Counted from the stretch's first letter, positions 1 to 9,201 are shown. The stretch: DNA of 64,000 nucleotides from Streptomyces nojiriensis (GCF_017639205.1 NZ_CP071139.1:8865501-8929500), one strand, 5' to 3'. Notes: generated by a model from the letters alone, not told the origin. Numbers and translations are program-made.

Positions 1-1754
1 AGCTCCGGTGCGAAGTTCGGGGGAGCGACCACCACCCAGGCCGGATCGACCGGGACGTCCCGGCCGTCGATGCGCACCCGCGCGGTCACCGGGCCGTCGC
101 AGGTGTCGTCGTGCCAGCCGTCGTTGTTGGCGAAGTGCATCGCCTGGGCGGTGGGGTACGAGGCGGACACCCCCCGCCCGCCGAGGAACAGCAGGCGGCC
201 GGCTCCATCGGTGCGCAGCTCGCCCAGGTAGACGGGATGCCCCAGGAAGGTGCCCGAGTCGAACGCGTACTCCGGCTTCCCCGCGCGTTCGCGGCCCCGG
301 ATCGAGCGGGATCCGGGGGTGATGGCCAGCCGGTGGCGTTCCCCGGCGGGCACCGTGGAGACGTTGCGCAGTGTGGTCGCGGGGGCCTGTGCCGCCTCGG
401 GGATGTCCAGGGCCAGCTGGAACTGGTACCAGGCGGCCTTCTTGTTGGCCACCTCCACGGTCCAGTGCAGGTCGGCGTTGTCCGCCGTCAGCTCGGCCAC
501 CGCCTCACCGGCGGCGTTGTAGCCGTACACCCGGAACCGGACGGCCTGCCGCTTGAGCGCGCCGCTCGCGTCCTTGTACGTGCCGGTGGCCGGCGGGGGA
601 GCCCCGTCGACCTCCGGGGCGAGGAAGAACTCCTCCGCGCTGTCGCCGACCCGGGCCACCCCGATCGCCGGGTGCACGGCGGCCCGTACGATCCGGGTGT
701 CGCGTCCGTGTGGTTCGGTGGCGGCCGGCCGCGCGGGACCGGGCTCCGCCGCCGGAATGCCGTTGGCATCGCGCCGGCGGGCCGCCGACGCGTGGTAGAC
801 GACCTTGCGGGCCTCGGCCATGCTGCCGACGGGCTGGTGCTCGGACAGGCTGTGCCAGGGGTTGAAGGCGAGGTTGTCCCCGTACGCCTCCTGCCCCCGT
901 GCGGTCGTGTCCTGCTGATGCAGGGTCAGCGTCGCCACCTTCACGGGCGCGCTCTCGCCCTCCTCCCAGCGCACGGTGGCCCGGTCCAGCGGCATCCGGT
1001 CCGGGTCCGTCCGGAACTGGAGCAGCAGGTCGAAGACGGCCGGTCCGGCCGCCAGGCGGTGGCGCAGGTCCCCGCGCAGGAAGGAGGGGTCCTCGTCCGG
1101 CGGCGTGGCCCGGGGGTCACCGTCCGCGCAGGTGACCGGGACGAGCTTGTACTTCACATGCCGGTCGGGCCCGAAGGAGTACGGCAACACGCCCCAGTAC
1201 GTCGACGTCAGCGTGCTCTCGACGGGCTTGCGCATGTCCGCGAGGATCTGCCGGGTGAGGGGGTGCTGCTGCTGGTACGCCGCCGGGTCCAGCTGGAACT
1301 CGCACATGTCCCGGGCCGTGTCGACGAAGAAGACGTCGTGGTTCTGCAGCACGAGGTCCTGTGTGTCGGCCCGGGTGTCGTCCTGGAGCAGCTTCGGCCC
1401 CGACACGCCGAACAGCTTGATGCCCCACCCGACGGTCCTGCGCAGATCCGGCCGCTCCGGCTGGGTGTCGCTGGAGATGCGCACCCAGGCGGTCAGGCCG
1501 CCTTGTTCCGCCGCGGCTTCGAGGAAACCGATGCGGAGCTCGGGCGGCAGATCGGGGGCGACCGTCAGCACGCCGCGCGCGGCCCCGTGGAACTTGACGA
1601 AGACCGGGCGCAGCAGGGGATCCTGCCCCTGGGCGACGCGGTCCCCCATCCGCTCGCCCACGAACTCGGCCATGATCCCGGCGATCGGCTCGTTGACGCA
1701 GTCGCGCGGGGGTGGCTGAGTGGGGCTGTCGGACACCTCGGGGCTCTCCGCCAT
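1..1754 (-). CDS. Catalase-like domain fused to LodA-type quinoprotein oxidase (partial)
   Basis: The 5' end is inside the window and the 3' end runs off the left edge; 584 residues are visible. The start is ATG at 1754, with AGGAG 8-10 nt upstream. Residues about 20-335 resemble catalase-family haem proteins: the stretch KFHGAARGVLTV (54-65), VRISS (91-95), GIKLFGV (111-117), LQNHDVFFVD (136-145) and NLAFNPWHSL (294-303). After a Pro/Ala-rich linker, residues 353-584 match the start of LodA/GoxA amino-acid oxidases, which carry a cysteine tryptophylquinone: RIVRAAVHPAIGVARVGDS (353-371), KRQAVRFRVYGYN (400-412), VANKKAAWYQF (434-444) and WVVVAPPNFAPE (572-583). LodA enzymes release H2O2 when oxidising an amino-acid amine; an attached catalase-like module could consume it (inference). 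The cofactor Trp/Cys pair lies outside the window. No signal peptide is seen. Confidence 0.8.
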   Translation of the reverse strand, partial: MAESPEVSDSPTQPPPRDCVNEPIAGIMAEFVGERMGDRVAQGQDPLLRPVFVKFHGAARGVLTVAPDLPPELRIGFLEAAAEQGGLTAWVRISSDTQPERPDLRRTVGWGIKLFGVSGPKLLQDDTRADTQDLVLQNHDVFFVDTARDMCEFQLDPAAYQQQHPLTRQILADMRKPVESTLTSTYWGVLPYSFGPDRHVKYKLVPVTCADGDPRATPPDEDPSFLRGDLRHRLAAGPAVFDLLLQFRTDPDRMPLDRATVRWEEGESAPVKVATLTLHQQDTTARGQEAYGDNLAFNPWHSLSEHQPVGSMAEARKVVYHASAARRRDANGIPAAEPGPARPAATEPHGRDTRIVRAAVHPAIGVARVGDSAEEFFLAPEVDGAPPPATGTYKDASGALKRQAVRFRVYGYNAAGEAVAELTADNADLHWTVEVANKKAAWYQFQLALDIPEAAQAPATTLRNVSTVPAGERHRLAITPGSRSIRGRERAGKPEYAFDSGTFLGHPVYLGELRTDGAGRLLFLGGRGVSASYPTAQAMHFANNDGWHDDTCDGPVTARVRIDGRDVPVDPAWVVVAPPNFAPE

Positions 1755-2464
1755 GGCTCTGCTCCTGCCTGTCGATGGCCGACCGGGGCCGACCGCGTGC
1801 TGACGCTCCTGGCGGGAACCAGCCTGCCCCGCAAAACGCAAGATAGGGGATAACCTGCGCAGTCGGGTCGTTTCGACCCGGCGGCGGACCCGTGGCACCT
1901 CAACTCGGGGCCGGCCGTGTCCGTACGAGCCACGGCCCTGGGCCCGGGACCGCGACATGGCTCCCGACGCCGACGCCGACGCCGACGCCGAGGGTGAGCC
2001 CGACCGGCGTGGGCTCGCTTTCGATTTGGCCGGCGGTTCGGCTCCGGTGTCTTCTCGCAGCGGATACACCGGGACCTGCTCGGCTCCGTCCGGGCCGGCG
2101 CCCCGACGAAGACGATCTGACCGCCGACCGCCGACCGCGGTCGCGCAGGGGTGATCGAATTGTCAAGGTTCCCGCTGGTAGGGGCAGTGGGACCCCCTGG
2201 CGCGTGGGATTCACGGAAATGTCCACCGCTCACGCCGGCCGGTGCACACCGGAGTGCGGGACGTTTTTGTCCGCAGGGCAGAAGCCTTGCCCAGAGCGGC
2301 GCCGTGCGCGATAGCCTCCGCAAGAGGGGCACGCTCCGGAAAAACTTTTCCGAAAGGGAGTGTTCGGAGCGCGCCACACCCGAAATCAACCGGTATCCGC
2401 GGCCACGCGGACACCATGGACCTGCCCGTCGTCTGCGCACCGCGCACTCCCTGGAGGGACACAC
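1755..2464. other. Non-coding region between the divergent LodA-fusion and gdhA genes
   Basis: About 700 bp without a convincing gene. It is less GC-rich from 2150 to 2460 than the flanking genes and should hold the promoters of both divergent genes. Open frames here lack ribosome sites and recognisable protein sequence. The only clear structure is a short hexamer repeat listed separately. Confidence 0.6.
1965..1990. repeat. Hexanucleotide tandem repeat (CGACGC)n
   Basis: Just over four head-to-tail copies of CGACGC in the non-coding region upstream of gdhA. No function is evident; it may be simple slippage. Confidence 0.8.
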
Positions 2465-3820
2465 GTGAAGGACTCGAAGGACAGGCTGGAAGCACTGCGG
2501 GCCGAGATCGAGCGCCGCAATCCCGCGCAGCCCGAGTTCCACCAGGCGGTACGGGAGGTCCTCGAAACCCTGGCCCCCGTCTTCACCGCCCGGCCCGAGT
2601 ACGCCGACCCGGCCGTGGCCCTGGTGGAGCGGCTCACCGAGCCCGAGCGGCAGATCGTCTTCCGCGTCCCGTGGCAGGACGACCGGGGCCGGGTCCAGGT
2701 CAACCGCGGCTACCGCGTCGAGTTCAACAGTGCGCTCGGCCCGTACAAGGGCGGTCTGCGCTTCCACCCGTCGGTCGACATCGGGGTGGTGAAGTTCCTC
2801 GGCTTCGAGCAGATCTTCAAGAACGCCCTGACCGGCCTCGGGATCGGCGGCGGCAAGGGCGGCAGCGACTTCGATCCGCACGGCAGGTCGGACGCCGAGG
2901 TCATGCGGTTCTGCCAGTCCTTCATGACCGAGTTGCACCGGCACATCGGAGAGCACACCGACGTGCCCGCGGGCGACATCGGTGTCGGCGGCCGCGAGAT
3001 CGGCTACCTCTTCGGCCAGTACCGGCGCATCACCAACCGCTGGGAGGCCGGCGTCCTGACCGGCAAGGGGCAGGGCTGGGGCGGCTCCGCGATCCGGCCG
3101 CAGGCGACCGGCTACGGCAGCGTGCTGTTCGCCGCCGAGATGTTGAAGGTCCGGGGCGAGTCGCTGGAGGGACTGGGAGCAGTGGTCTCCGGCTCCGGCA
3201 ACGTCGCGCTGTACACGATCGAGAAGCTCCAGCAGCTCGGCGCGAACCCGCTGACCTGCTCGGACTCCCAGGGCTACGTCGTCGACGACAAGGGCATCGA
3301 TCTCGCACTGCTCAAGCAGGTCAAGGAGGTCGAGCGCGGGCGCGTGAGCGAGTACGTCGCGCGGCGCGGATCCTCGGCGCGGTTCGTGCCCGGCGGGCGG
3401 GTCTGGGAGGTGCCGGCGGACATCGCCTTCCCCTCCGCCACGCAGAACGAACTGGATGCGCAGGACGCCCGTACGCTCGTCGCGGGCGGGGTCAAGGCGG
3501 TCTCCGAGGGCGCCAACATGCCGACCACTCCCGAGGCCGTACGGATCCTGCAGGAGGCCGGGGTCGCGTTCGGGCCCGGCAAGGCCGCCAACGCGGGCGG
3601 AGTGGCGGTGAGCGCCCTGGAGATGAGCCAGAACGCCGGCCGGGTGGCCTGGAGCGCGCAGCGGGTGGAGGACGAGCTCGCCGCCATCATGCGCTCGATC
3701 CACGCCGTCGCACACGAGACCGCGGAGCGGTACGGCGCCCCGGGCGACTACGTCACCGGCGCGAACATCGCCGGCTTCGAGCGGGTCGCGGACGCGATGC
3801 TGGCGCAGGGCGTCATCTGA
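2465..3820 (+). CDS. gdhA: NADP-specific glutamate dehydrogenase
   Basis: 451 residues, the normal length for the hexameric bacterial enzyme that reductively aminates 2-oxoglutarate to glutamate (ammonium assimilation, cytoplasm). The start is GTG at 2465, preceded by GGAGGG at 2453. Visible family signatures are PYKGGLRFHP (93-102, substrate binding), GGGKGGSDFDP (128-138, with the catalytic lysine), RPQATGYG (211-218) and the Rossmann loop GSGNV (243-247). The start fits the family; a longer upstream frame has no similarity to known proteins. A strong hairpin follows 74 nt after the stop, so the gene is probably monocistronic. Confidence 0.97.
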   Translation: MKDSKDRLEALRAEIERRNPAQPEFHQAVREVLETLAPVFTARPEYADPAVALVERLTEPERQIVFRVPWQDDRGRVQVNRGYRVEFNSALGPYKGGLRFHPSVDIGVVKFLGFEQIFKNALTGLGIGGGKGGSDFDPHGRSDAEVMRFCQSFMTELHRHIGEHTDVPAGDIGVGGREIGYLFGQYRRITNRWEAGVLTGKGQGWGGSAIRPQATGYGSVLFAAEMLKVRGESLEGLGAVVSGSGNVALYTIEKLQQLGANPLTCSDSQGYVVDDKGIDLALLKQVKEVERGRVSEYVARRGSSARFVPGGRVWEVPADIAFPSATQNELDAQDARTLVAGGVKAVSEGANMPTTPEAVRILQEAGVAFGPGKAANAGGVAVSALEMSQNAGRVAWSAQRVEDELAAIMRSIHAVAHETAERYGAPGDYVTGANIAGFERVADAMLAQGVI

Positions 3821-3893
3821 CCCGACGATCACGCCGCGCCCGGGCGGGGCGGGCGGGCCCGCTGAGCCCGCGAAAGCCCGCGAGGACGAAGAC

Positions 3894-3928
3894 GGCCCTG
3901 CATCCGGCCCGCCGCCGGGTGCAGGGCC
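3894..3928 (+). terminator. Hairpin downstream of gdhA
   Basis: GGCCCTGCA (3894-3902) pairs with TGCAGGGCC (3920-3928), and an inner CCGGC/GCCGG helps close the loop. There is no T-run, which is common for actinomycete terminators. Confidence 0.7.
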
Positions 3929-4617
3929 GGCCCGGTTCCCCCTGGCGGCCCGTACGCGGCGCCCGCCTTGCGGATCTGGACCGCCCCGGAAGGACGAGGA
4001 CGGCCAGGTGCTGCACATGCGCACCCAGAACTCGCTCCACAGGCAGAGGATCGCCCCGGTCGGGGCGGGTCCGGACATCCGCGGCGCCCAGGCCGCCCGG
4101 AGCGGAAGACCAGGTGGTTGCCGCCGCCTGGGCGGCCGGAATCGGGCGTAGGCCGACGCCCGAAGCGTTCCTCCAGCCGAGGCGGCGGGCAACGGGTGGT
4201 ACGGCGTCAGACCCGGCCCGCGGCGGGCGTATCCGGCCCACCGGGCATGAGGCCCGGCGGGATCTCCGGCACGCGCCCCTCCACGCCTGCGGCAGCCGGG
4301 AGGTCGCTGGGCCGTAGGCGTGGAGGGTGGCCTGCTCACCGTTGCTGTTCCTGCCGGTGACGTACCGGCCCTTCGGCCGCCGTTCCAGCTCGCGCACATC
4401 GTGAAGGCGCCGAGACGCCCCCACACCACGCGGGTGGTGATCTGTCACGGGGTGGCCGAGCGCGATTCGCCTTGCTGCGCGCAGCCGATTCCGCGACCGC
4501 ACACCGGAAGGTTGCGGCAGGGAGAACGCCGCGAACCTGGGCGAATTCCTGACCAGGCGGCGGCCCTGCTGCCCTTCGTGTGGACCGTGTCGTCGCACTG
4601 CACGTCCGCCCCGGGCA
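3929..4617. other. Gene-free region with one long hairpin
   Basis: About 690 bp between gdhA and the convergent DUF1772 gene. Several long frames cross it, but they are proline/arginine-rich, have no ribosome site and resemble nothing known. The notable element is a 17-nt inverted repeat, given separately. Confidence 0.5.
4277..4327. terminator. 17-bp inverted repeat, possible bidirectional terminator
   Basis: Positions 4277-4293 (CCCTCCACGCCTGCGGC) are complementary to 4311-4327 with one mismatch, enclosing a 17-nt loop. It lies between two convergent transcription units, so a terminator is the simplest reading. A decayed mobile-element end is an alternative. Confidence 0.5.
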
Positions 4618-5115
4618 TCAGTGGAGGGTGAGGGTGTAAGTGAGGAGGGCGAGGGTGAGGGTGGTGAGGACGGTGCGCCAGGTGTTGGCGTTGTTCCAGG
4701 GGGCTTCGTAGGCGGTGCGGGCCGTGTGAGTGGTGGTGGGGTCGCCGTGCTGTTCGGGGGGTCCGGCTGCTTCGAGGGCGTTGTTGAGCGGGATGTTGAT
4801 GCGGGCGGTGATGATCAGGGCGGCGAGGCAGGTGGCCAGTGCGGCCGCGAGTGGAGCGATGGCGTCTCGGGTTTCGGGGTCGGTGGCGTGGAGGACGAGG
4901 GTGGTGGTGATGAGGAGGGGTGCGCCGAGGTAGGTGAGCATGAACCAGCCGTTGAGGATGGCTTTGTTGATGTTCTGCATGGTCTCGACGGTGGTTCTGT
5001 CGGTGCTGCGGGCGAGCCCGGGCATGACGGCGACGGTGAACGCGTAGAAGAGGCCGCTGATGAGTCCGGCGGTGATGGTTGCGGCGATCAGGGTTGAGGT
5101 TCGTGCGGTTTCCAC
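4618..5115 (-). CDS. DUF1772 / anthrone oxygenase-family membrane protein
   Basis: 165 residues with four hydrophobic segments (about 8-32, 58-80, 88-108 and 146-164), the usual DUF1772 layout. The first segment has the family-like LISGLFYAFTVAVMPGL, followed by a polar loop containing MQNINKAILNGWF. Some family members are linked to oxidation of polyketide anthrones, but most have no known role, and no polyketide genes are nearby. The start is ATG at 5115 with AAGGAAC upstream. It converges on gdhA. Alanine, threonine and leucine dominate, and the coding strand is unusually C/A-rich (ACC, CAC codons), giving a strong strand skew that continues upstream. Confidence 0.85.
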   Translation of the reverse strand: METARTSTLIAATITAGLISGLFYAFTVAVMPGLARSTDRTTVETMQNINKAILNGWFMLTYLGAPLLITTTLVLHATDPETRDAIAPLAAALATCLAALIITARINIPLNNALEAAGPPEQHGDPTTTHTARTAYEAPWNNANTWRTVLTTLTLALLTYTLTLH

Positions 5116-5168
5116 GTGGTTCCTTTCCGTGGTGTTCCGGTCGGTGCCTGAGGGCCGGGTGGGGCTGG

Positions 5169-5417
5169 TCGGCAGTGCGGTGCCGTGTGGTGCCGTGCCG
5201 TGCGATGCGGTGCCTGGGTCGGCGGGCGGTACGCGCCAAGATCGGCCCGCGGTGGTGCTGACGGGCCGTGCCGGTTGTGTCCGGCGGCCTTCGGGGCCGT
5301 GCAGGGCGGTGCGAGGGCCGGCGGGTCGTGCTGTGCAGGGCCGTGCGGTGCCGGGCCTGGCGGTTGTGCCGGGCGGGGTGTGCCGGGTCGTGCCGTGCGG
5401 TGGTGTGGGGTGTGGCT
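5169..5417. repeat. Degenerate GTGCC/GTGCGG-rich low-complexity tract
   Basis: The upstream region of the two flanking genes (5116-5500) has no gene. Instead it contains many imperfect copies of TGCCGTGC/GTGCGGTGC, with the top strand almost free of A. The densest parts are about 5169-5222 and 5296-5417. It looks like a worn minisatellite or a promoter region under strong strand bias. Confidence 0.6.
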
Positions 5418-5500
5418 GATCATAAGGGTCGAGTGGTGTGTGTGGCCCTGTGGTGTGGTGGGGTTGTGTCTTCCTGTTGTTGTTCTTGGGGGGTGTTGTC

Positions 5501-6886
5501 GTGCTGACTGCTCTTACCGGGGTGTTCGGTGACCGTGGGGATGCCGTATCGGTCGCGGGTCGTGCCGCGTCGTACGAGGATCTTTTGGGTGCGGCGGGGG
5601 CGGTGGCCGCGGATCTTGCCGGGTGGGGGCCGGTTCCGGCGTTCGCGGTGACCGCGACGGCTTCGTTGGAGACGGTGGCCGCGGTGGTGGGCGGGCTGCT
5701 GGCGGGGGTGCCGTGTGTGCCGGTGCCACCTGACGCGGGGCCGGTGGAGCGTGGTCATATCCTGCGCGACTCGGGTGCCCGGCTGCTGGAGGTGGACTTC
5801 GCCCGCCGTGCGCCGTCGCCCGGTCCCCTACCGTCCGCGGATGCGGCGGGGGCGGGGGCGGGGGATCCGGCGTTGATCCTGTACACGTCCGGGACGACGG
5901 GTGTGCCCAAGGGCGTGGTGCTGAGCAAGGGTGCGATCGTCGCGGACCTGGACGCGCTGGCGGGAGCGTGGGAGTGGGGTGCGCAGGACGTTCTGGTGCA
6001 CGGGCTGCCGCTGTTCCATGTCCACGGGCTGGTGCTGGGCGTGTTGGGGGCTCTCCGGACGGGGAGCCGGCTTCTGCACACGGGCCGGCCGACGCCGGAG
6101 GCGTACGCGGCGGCTGCGGCGGCGGGCGGGAGCCTGTACTTCGGTGTGCCGACCGTGTGGTCGCGGATCGCGGCGGCGCCCGAGGCGGCCGCGGCACTGT
6201 CGGGGGCCCGGCTGCTGGTATCGGGGAGCGCGGCGCTGCCGACGCCCGTCTTCCGTGACCTGGAGCGGCTGACGGGGCACCGGGTCGTGGAGCGGTACGG
6301 GATGACGGAGACGCTGATCACGGTGAGCGGTCGGGCGGGTGGTGAGGTGGCTCCCGGTACCGTCGGCACCGCGCTGGCGGGTGTCACCACACGGGTCGTG
6401 GCCGAGCCGGGGGCGGAGATCGGTGAGCTGCAGGTGAAGGGGCCGACGCTGTTCTCGGGCTATCTGGGCCGGCCGGAGGCGACGGCGGCCGCGTACACGG
6501 GGGACGGCTGGTTCCGTACGGGTGACATCGCGTCCGTCGACGGGGAGGGCGTGCACCGGATCGTCGGGCGCGCTTCCACCGACATGATCAAGTCCGGGGG
6601 GTACCGGATCGGGGCGGGTGAGGTGGAGAACGCGCTCCTGGACCATCCTCAGGTACGGGAGGCGGCGGTGGTGGGCGTCCCGGACGCCGATCTGGGCGAG
6701 CGGATCGTGGCGTTCGTCGTGGCCGAGGGCGTCAGCGGCGGCGAGCTCACCGATTTCGTCGCGGCGCGCCTGTCGGTCCACAAGCGTCCGCGTGAGGTCC
6801 GTTTCATCACGGCGGTGCCGCGTAACGCCATGGGGAAGCCCCAGAAGCGGCGCCTGCTGGAGGGGGAGGAACAGGGCCGGGCCTGA
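5501..6886 (+). CDS. MatB-like malonyl/acyl-CoA synthetase (ANL superfamily)
   Basis: 461 residues from GTG 5501, with a GGGGGG ribosome site at 5488. It is an AMP-forming ligase that joins an acid to CoA through an acyl-adenylate. Motifs are the P-loop YTSGTTGVPKG (128-138), PLFHVHGLVLG, LLVSGSAALP, ERYGMTETL (A5), WFRTGDIA (A7), IKSGGYRIGAGEVE (A8) and a C-terminal RNAMGKPQKR with the A10 lysine. The order and wording of these blocks closely follow the Streptomyces malonyl-CoA synthetase MatB, so a malonate or methylmalonate substrate is likely but not proven. No decarboxylase or carrier gene is adjacent. Confidence 0.85.
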   Translation: MLTALTGVFGDRGDAVSVAGRAASYEDLLGAAGAVAADLAGWGPVPAFAVTATASLETVAAVVGGLLAGVPCVPVPPDAGPVERGHILRDSGARLLEVDFARRAPSPGPLPSADAAGAGAGDPALILYTSGTTGVPKGVVLSKGAIVADLDALAGAWEWGAQDVLVHGLPLFHVHGLVLGVLGALRTGSRLLHTGRPTPEAYAAAAAAGGSLYFGVPTVWSRIAAAPEAAAALSGARLLVSGSAALPTPVFRDLERLTGHRVVERYGMTETLITVSGRAGGEVAPGTVGTALAGVTTRVVAEPGAEIGELQVKGPTLFSGYLGRPEATAAAYTGDGWFRTGDIASVDGEGVHRIVGRASTDMIKSGGYRIGAGEVENALLDHPQVREAAVVGVPDADLGERIVAFVVAEGVSGGELTDFVAARLSVHKRPREVRFITAVPRNAMGKPQKRRLLEGEEQGRA

Positions 6887-7295
6887 GGCGTGCACGGGGG
6901 CGCCCCGTGGCGCTGGGCGCGCACTGGTTCCCCCGAATTCCGTCAGGTGTGCGTCCACCTGATGTTCCTTCACCAGGTATGCGTACAGGCGGGCGTCGGC
7001 GCTGTGGGTGCAGGTTGGGATGCTGCCGCCAAGGCAAACGGTCGCGGACCTGGAAGGCTTGTGCGTGCGGGGGGCCGGACCGCGCCCGTCGGGTCCGGCT
7101 CCCCGTCGACCACACGAGGCGCCGGTGGGCACGCCCGCTGCACCGCACGGAGCGTCCAGTCCGGAGGCCCGAGTGCTTTCAGATCAGCCACCCGGGCCAG
7201 ATCGCGCAGACGGTCCGGCTCGGGAAGCGGCCCCAGCCTGTTCTGCTCGGACCGGGCTCCCCTCTGCGTTCACCGCCCGTGATCTACTCCCGACC
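6887..7295. other. Intergenic region with nothing recognised
   Basis: About 410 bp between the acyl-CoA synthetase and the HAD gene. Open frames on both strands resemble no known protein and have no plausible starts. Confidence 0.5.
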
Positions 7296-7946
7296 ATGCC
7301 GTTGCTGTTGCTGGATCTCGACAACACCCTGATCGACCGCGACGCGGCCTTCCGCGGCGCCGTCGGCGCGTTTCTCGCCGAGCATCGCCTGCCCGACATG
7401 GACCTCACGTGGGTCATGACCATGGACGCCAGCGGCTATACAGCCCGCGAAGAGGTCGCGGAGGCCATGACGGACCGATACAGCGGCACTGTGCCCCTCG
7501 AGGCCATCCACGCACTGCTTGACCGTGGTGCCGCCGATCGTGTCGCGCTGACGGACTCCTCCCGCGAGGCTCTGGAAAGCGCCCGGGCTGACGGCTGGAC
7601 CTGCGTGATCGTCACCAACGGCCGCGCCGTCCAGCAGGAAGCCAAGATCCGCCGTGCCGGACTTGACCGGCTCGTCCATGGCTGGGTGATCTCCGAGGCG
7701 GTCGGCCGCAAGAAGCCCGAACCGGAGATCTTCCATGCTGCCGCGGATGCCGTCGGAGTGCCCCTCATCGGCGCATGGGTCATCGGTGATTCGCCGCATG
7801 CCGACATCGCCGGCGCGAACGCACTCGGGCTTCGAAGCGTGTGGGTGTCGAACGGGCAGCTGTGGGCTCAGGACTCCTATCACCCCACCCATGTCGTAGA
7901 GGACGTCGCCATGGCGATCAACTACGTCATCGCTGCGCCGAGGTAA
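7296..7946 (+). CDS. HAD-superfamily hydrolase
   Basis: 216 residues from ATG 7296. The four haloacid-dehalogenase motifs are visible: DLDNT (7-11, nucleophile Asp), VTNG (motif II), GRKKPEPEIF (motif III Lys) and GDSPHADIAGA (motif IV). The cap between motifs I and II is helical, as in subfamily IA phosphatases of the phosphoglycolate phosphatase/YjjG kind. A small phosphorylated metabolite is the probable substrate, but its identity cannot be read. The gene stands alone. No strong ribosome site is seen, and the longer upstream frame lacks similarity, so the conserved MPLLLLDLDNT start was chosen. Confidence 0.88.
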   Translation: MPLLLLDLDNTLIDRDAAFRGAVGAFLAEHRLPDMDLTWVMTMDASGYTAREEVAEAMTDRYSGTVPLEAIHALLDRGAADRVALTDSSREALESARADGWTCVIVTNGRAVQQEAKIRRAGLDRLVHGWVISEAVGRKKPEPEIFHAAADAVGVPLIGAWVIGDSPHADIAGANALGLRSVWVSNGQLWAQDSYHPTHVVEDVAMAINYVIAAPR

Positions 7947-8159
7947 GCCCCAGACCTGCTCCGCCGTTGTGCGAAGCCCGGACCTGTGAACCTCGCCGTG
8001 CTCCAGCGGCCGCGTTCGGCGCCTGTGGACGGTAGGGGCATCGGGGGGAGGCTCGCGGCCCGGGAGCAGGCGCCGGGTCGGTCGGTTTCCGTCCTCGGTG
8101 TCGGTGCGGTGCGCGGCGTTGCCCGGTGGTGCCGGCACGGCACAGGCGGTGACTGCGGG

Positions 8160-8831
8160 TCAGATGCTGCGGGCGGTGATGTCGCCGTAGGAGGTGGTGG
8201 CGCGGATGTTGAGGCCGGCGGTGGCGCCGTCGGTGTTGGTGAGGGTGTTGTGGATGCGGCCGTGGGCGGTGCCGGCGTCGAGGGTGGCGGAGACGCCGCG
8301 GGCGGCGCCGATGGTGATGTCGCCGGCCTGGGTGGTGAGTTCGACGGTGCCGTGCTGGGCCTCGGCGATCTGGAGGTCGCCCTTCTGGGTGGTGATCCGG
8401 GCGGGGCCGCCGAGGCGTCCGATGGTGACGTCGCCGGCCATGAGGGTGAGGTGGGCGCTCGCGGTCTCGTCGAGCGTGACGGTGCCCTGGGCGCTTTCGA
8501 AGGTGACGTCGCCGAGGCGTCCGGTGGTGTGGAGCTCGGCGGCGGCGGTCTTGGCCTCGACGCGGGAGCCGGCGGGCAGTTGGACGGTGATCTCGACGGA
8601 TCCCGGGTGGTCGAGGATCCGGTTCTTCGCGGGTGCGGCCGCGATCCGCAGTACTCCGTCCGCGTATGCGGCGGTGGTCTGTGCGGCGGCCTTGACGTCG
8701 CGGTCCTTGGAGGCGTCGGCGGGGAGGATCTCGACGGTGGTGTCGGCCCGGTCGGCGGCGATGAACCGGATGAGCCCGGCGGGGACGTCCAGGACGGTGG
8801 CGATCGGGGCGGTGGTGGCGAACTTCTGCAT
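8160..8831 (-). CDS. DUF4097-family beta-repeat protein, copy 1
   Basis: 223 residues built of short repeating beta-strand units (GDVTIG, GDITIG, GDLQIA), typical of the DUF4097 right-handed beta fold. It begins MQKF and ends YGDITARSI. There is no signal peptide or membrane segment, so it is probably cytoplasmic. A paralogue lies at 14536-15201 with the same MQKF start and GDISARSL end. Function is unknown; such proteins often accompany stress or envelope regulators. The start at 8831 has AGAAGGCACC upstream. The promoter region contains a cluster of TTGC/GCAA repeats described separately. Confidence 0.85.
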   Translation of the reverse strand: MQKFATTAPIATVLDVPAGLIRFIAADRADTTVEILPADASKDRDVKAAAQTTAAYADGVLRIAAAPAKNRILDHPGSVEITVQLPAGSRVEAKTAAAELHTTGRLGDVTFESAQGTVTLDETASAHLTLMAGDVTIGRLGGPARITTQKGDLQIAEAQHGTVELTTQAGDITIGAARGVSATLDAGTAHGRIHNTLTNTDGATAGLNIRATTSYGDITARSI

Positions 8832-8889
8832 GGTGCCTTCTCCTTCATCAGCGGCTGCGCTCTGTGCGCCCCGCGGTTTCTGATGAACG

Positions 8890-9022
8890 AAAAGCTACGT
8901 TGCGTTCGATGAACTGGCAACAGGATCGTTGCGTCAAATCCCCATCCCTGCAGGTCAAAAGCGAGATTTCATTGCAATGGTTTCGAGCTTAATGCAACGT
9001 CGGTCGGCCCGTTCGTTGCATT
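8890..9022. promoter_or_regulatory. Cluster of CGTTGC / GCAACG repeats, probable operator region
   Basis: Upstream of DUF4097 copy 1. CGTTGCG or ATCGTTGCG motifs occur at about 8894 and 8928. There is a perfect palindrome CATTGCAATG at 8970-8979, and AATGCAACG (8991-8999) pairs with CGTTGCATT (9014-9022). Spacing and symmetry suggest a dimeric regulator; none is encoded next to it. Confidence 0.6.
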
Positions 9023-9201
9023 GATTTGAGGGTGAACGCTATGGGTGGGCGGCACCCGGTTCCGTACCGGTCGGTGGCGCTGACGGGCTCCGGGGGCGCA
9101 GTCGGCGGGCCGCTGCGCCCCCTCGGCCTGTTCGGGACGGGGCTGATCGGCGATGGTGACCGAGGGCCGGTGCGCAACATCGCCGTAGGCGCCGGGGCCG
9201 T

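Noticed and set aside
1565..4429. Very long minus-strand open frame (954 codons) across the LodA-fusion start and gdhA
   Set aside because: It runs antisense to gdhA and the intergenic region, is Pro/Arg-rich and has no domain. High-GC shadow.
3813..4598. 261-codon minus-strand ORF downstream of gdhA
   Set aside because: Crosses the gdhA terminator and the long inverted repeat; no ribosome site and no similarity.
8890..9022. TTGC repeats as a CRISPR or origin (iteron) array
   Set aside because: Repeats are short, irregularly spaced and confined to a promoter region, with no cas, rep or par gene nearby.
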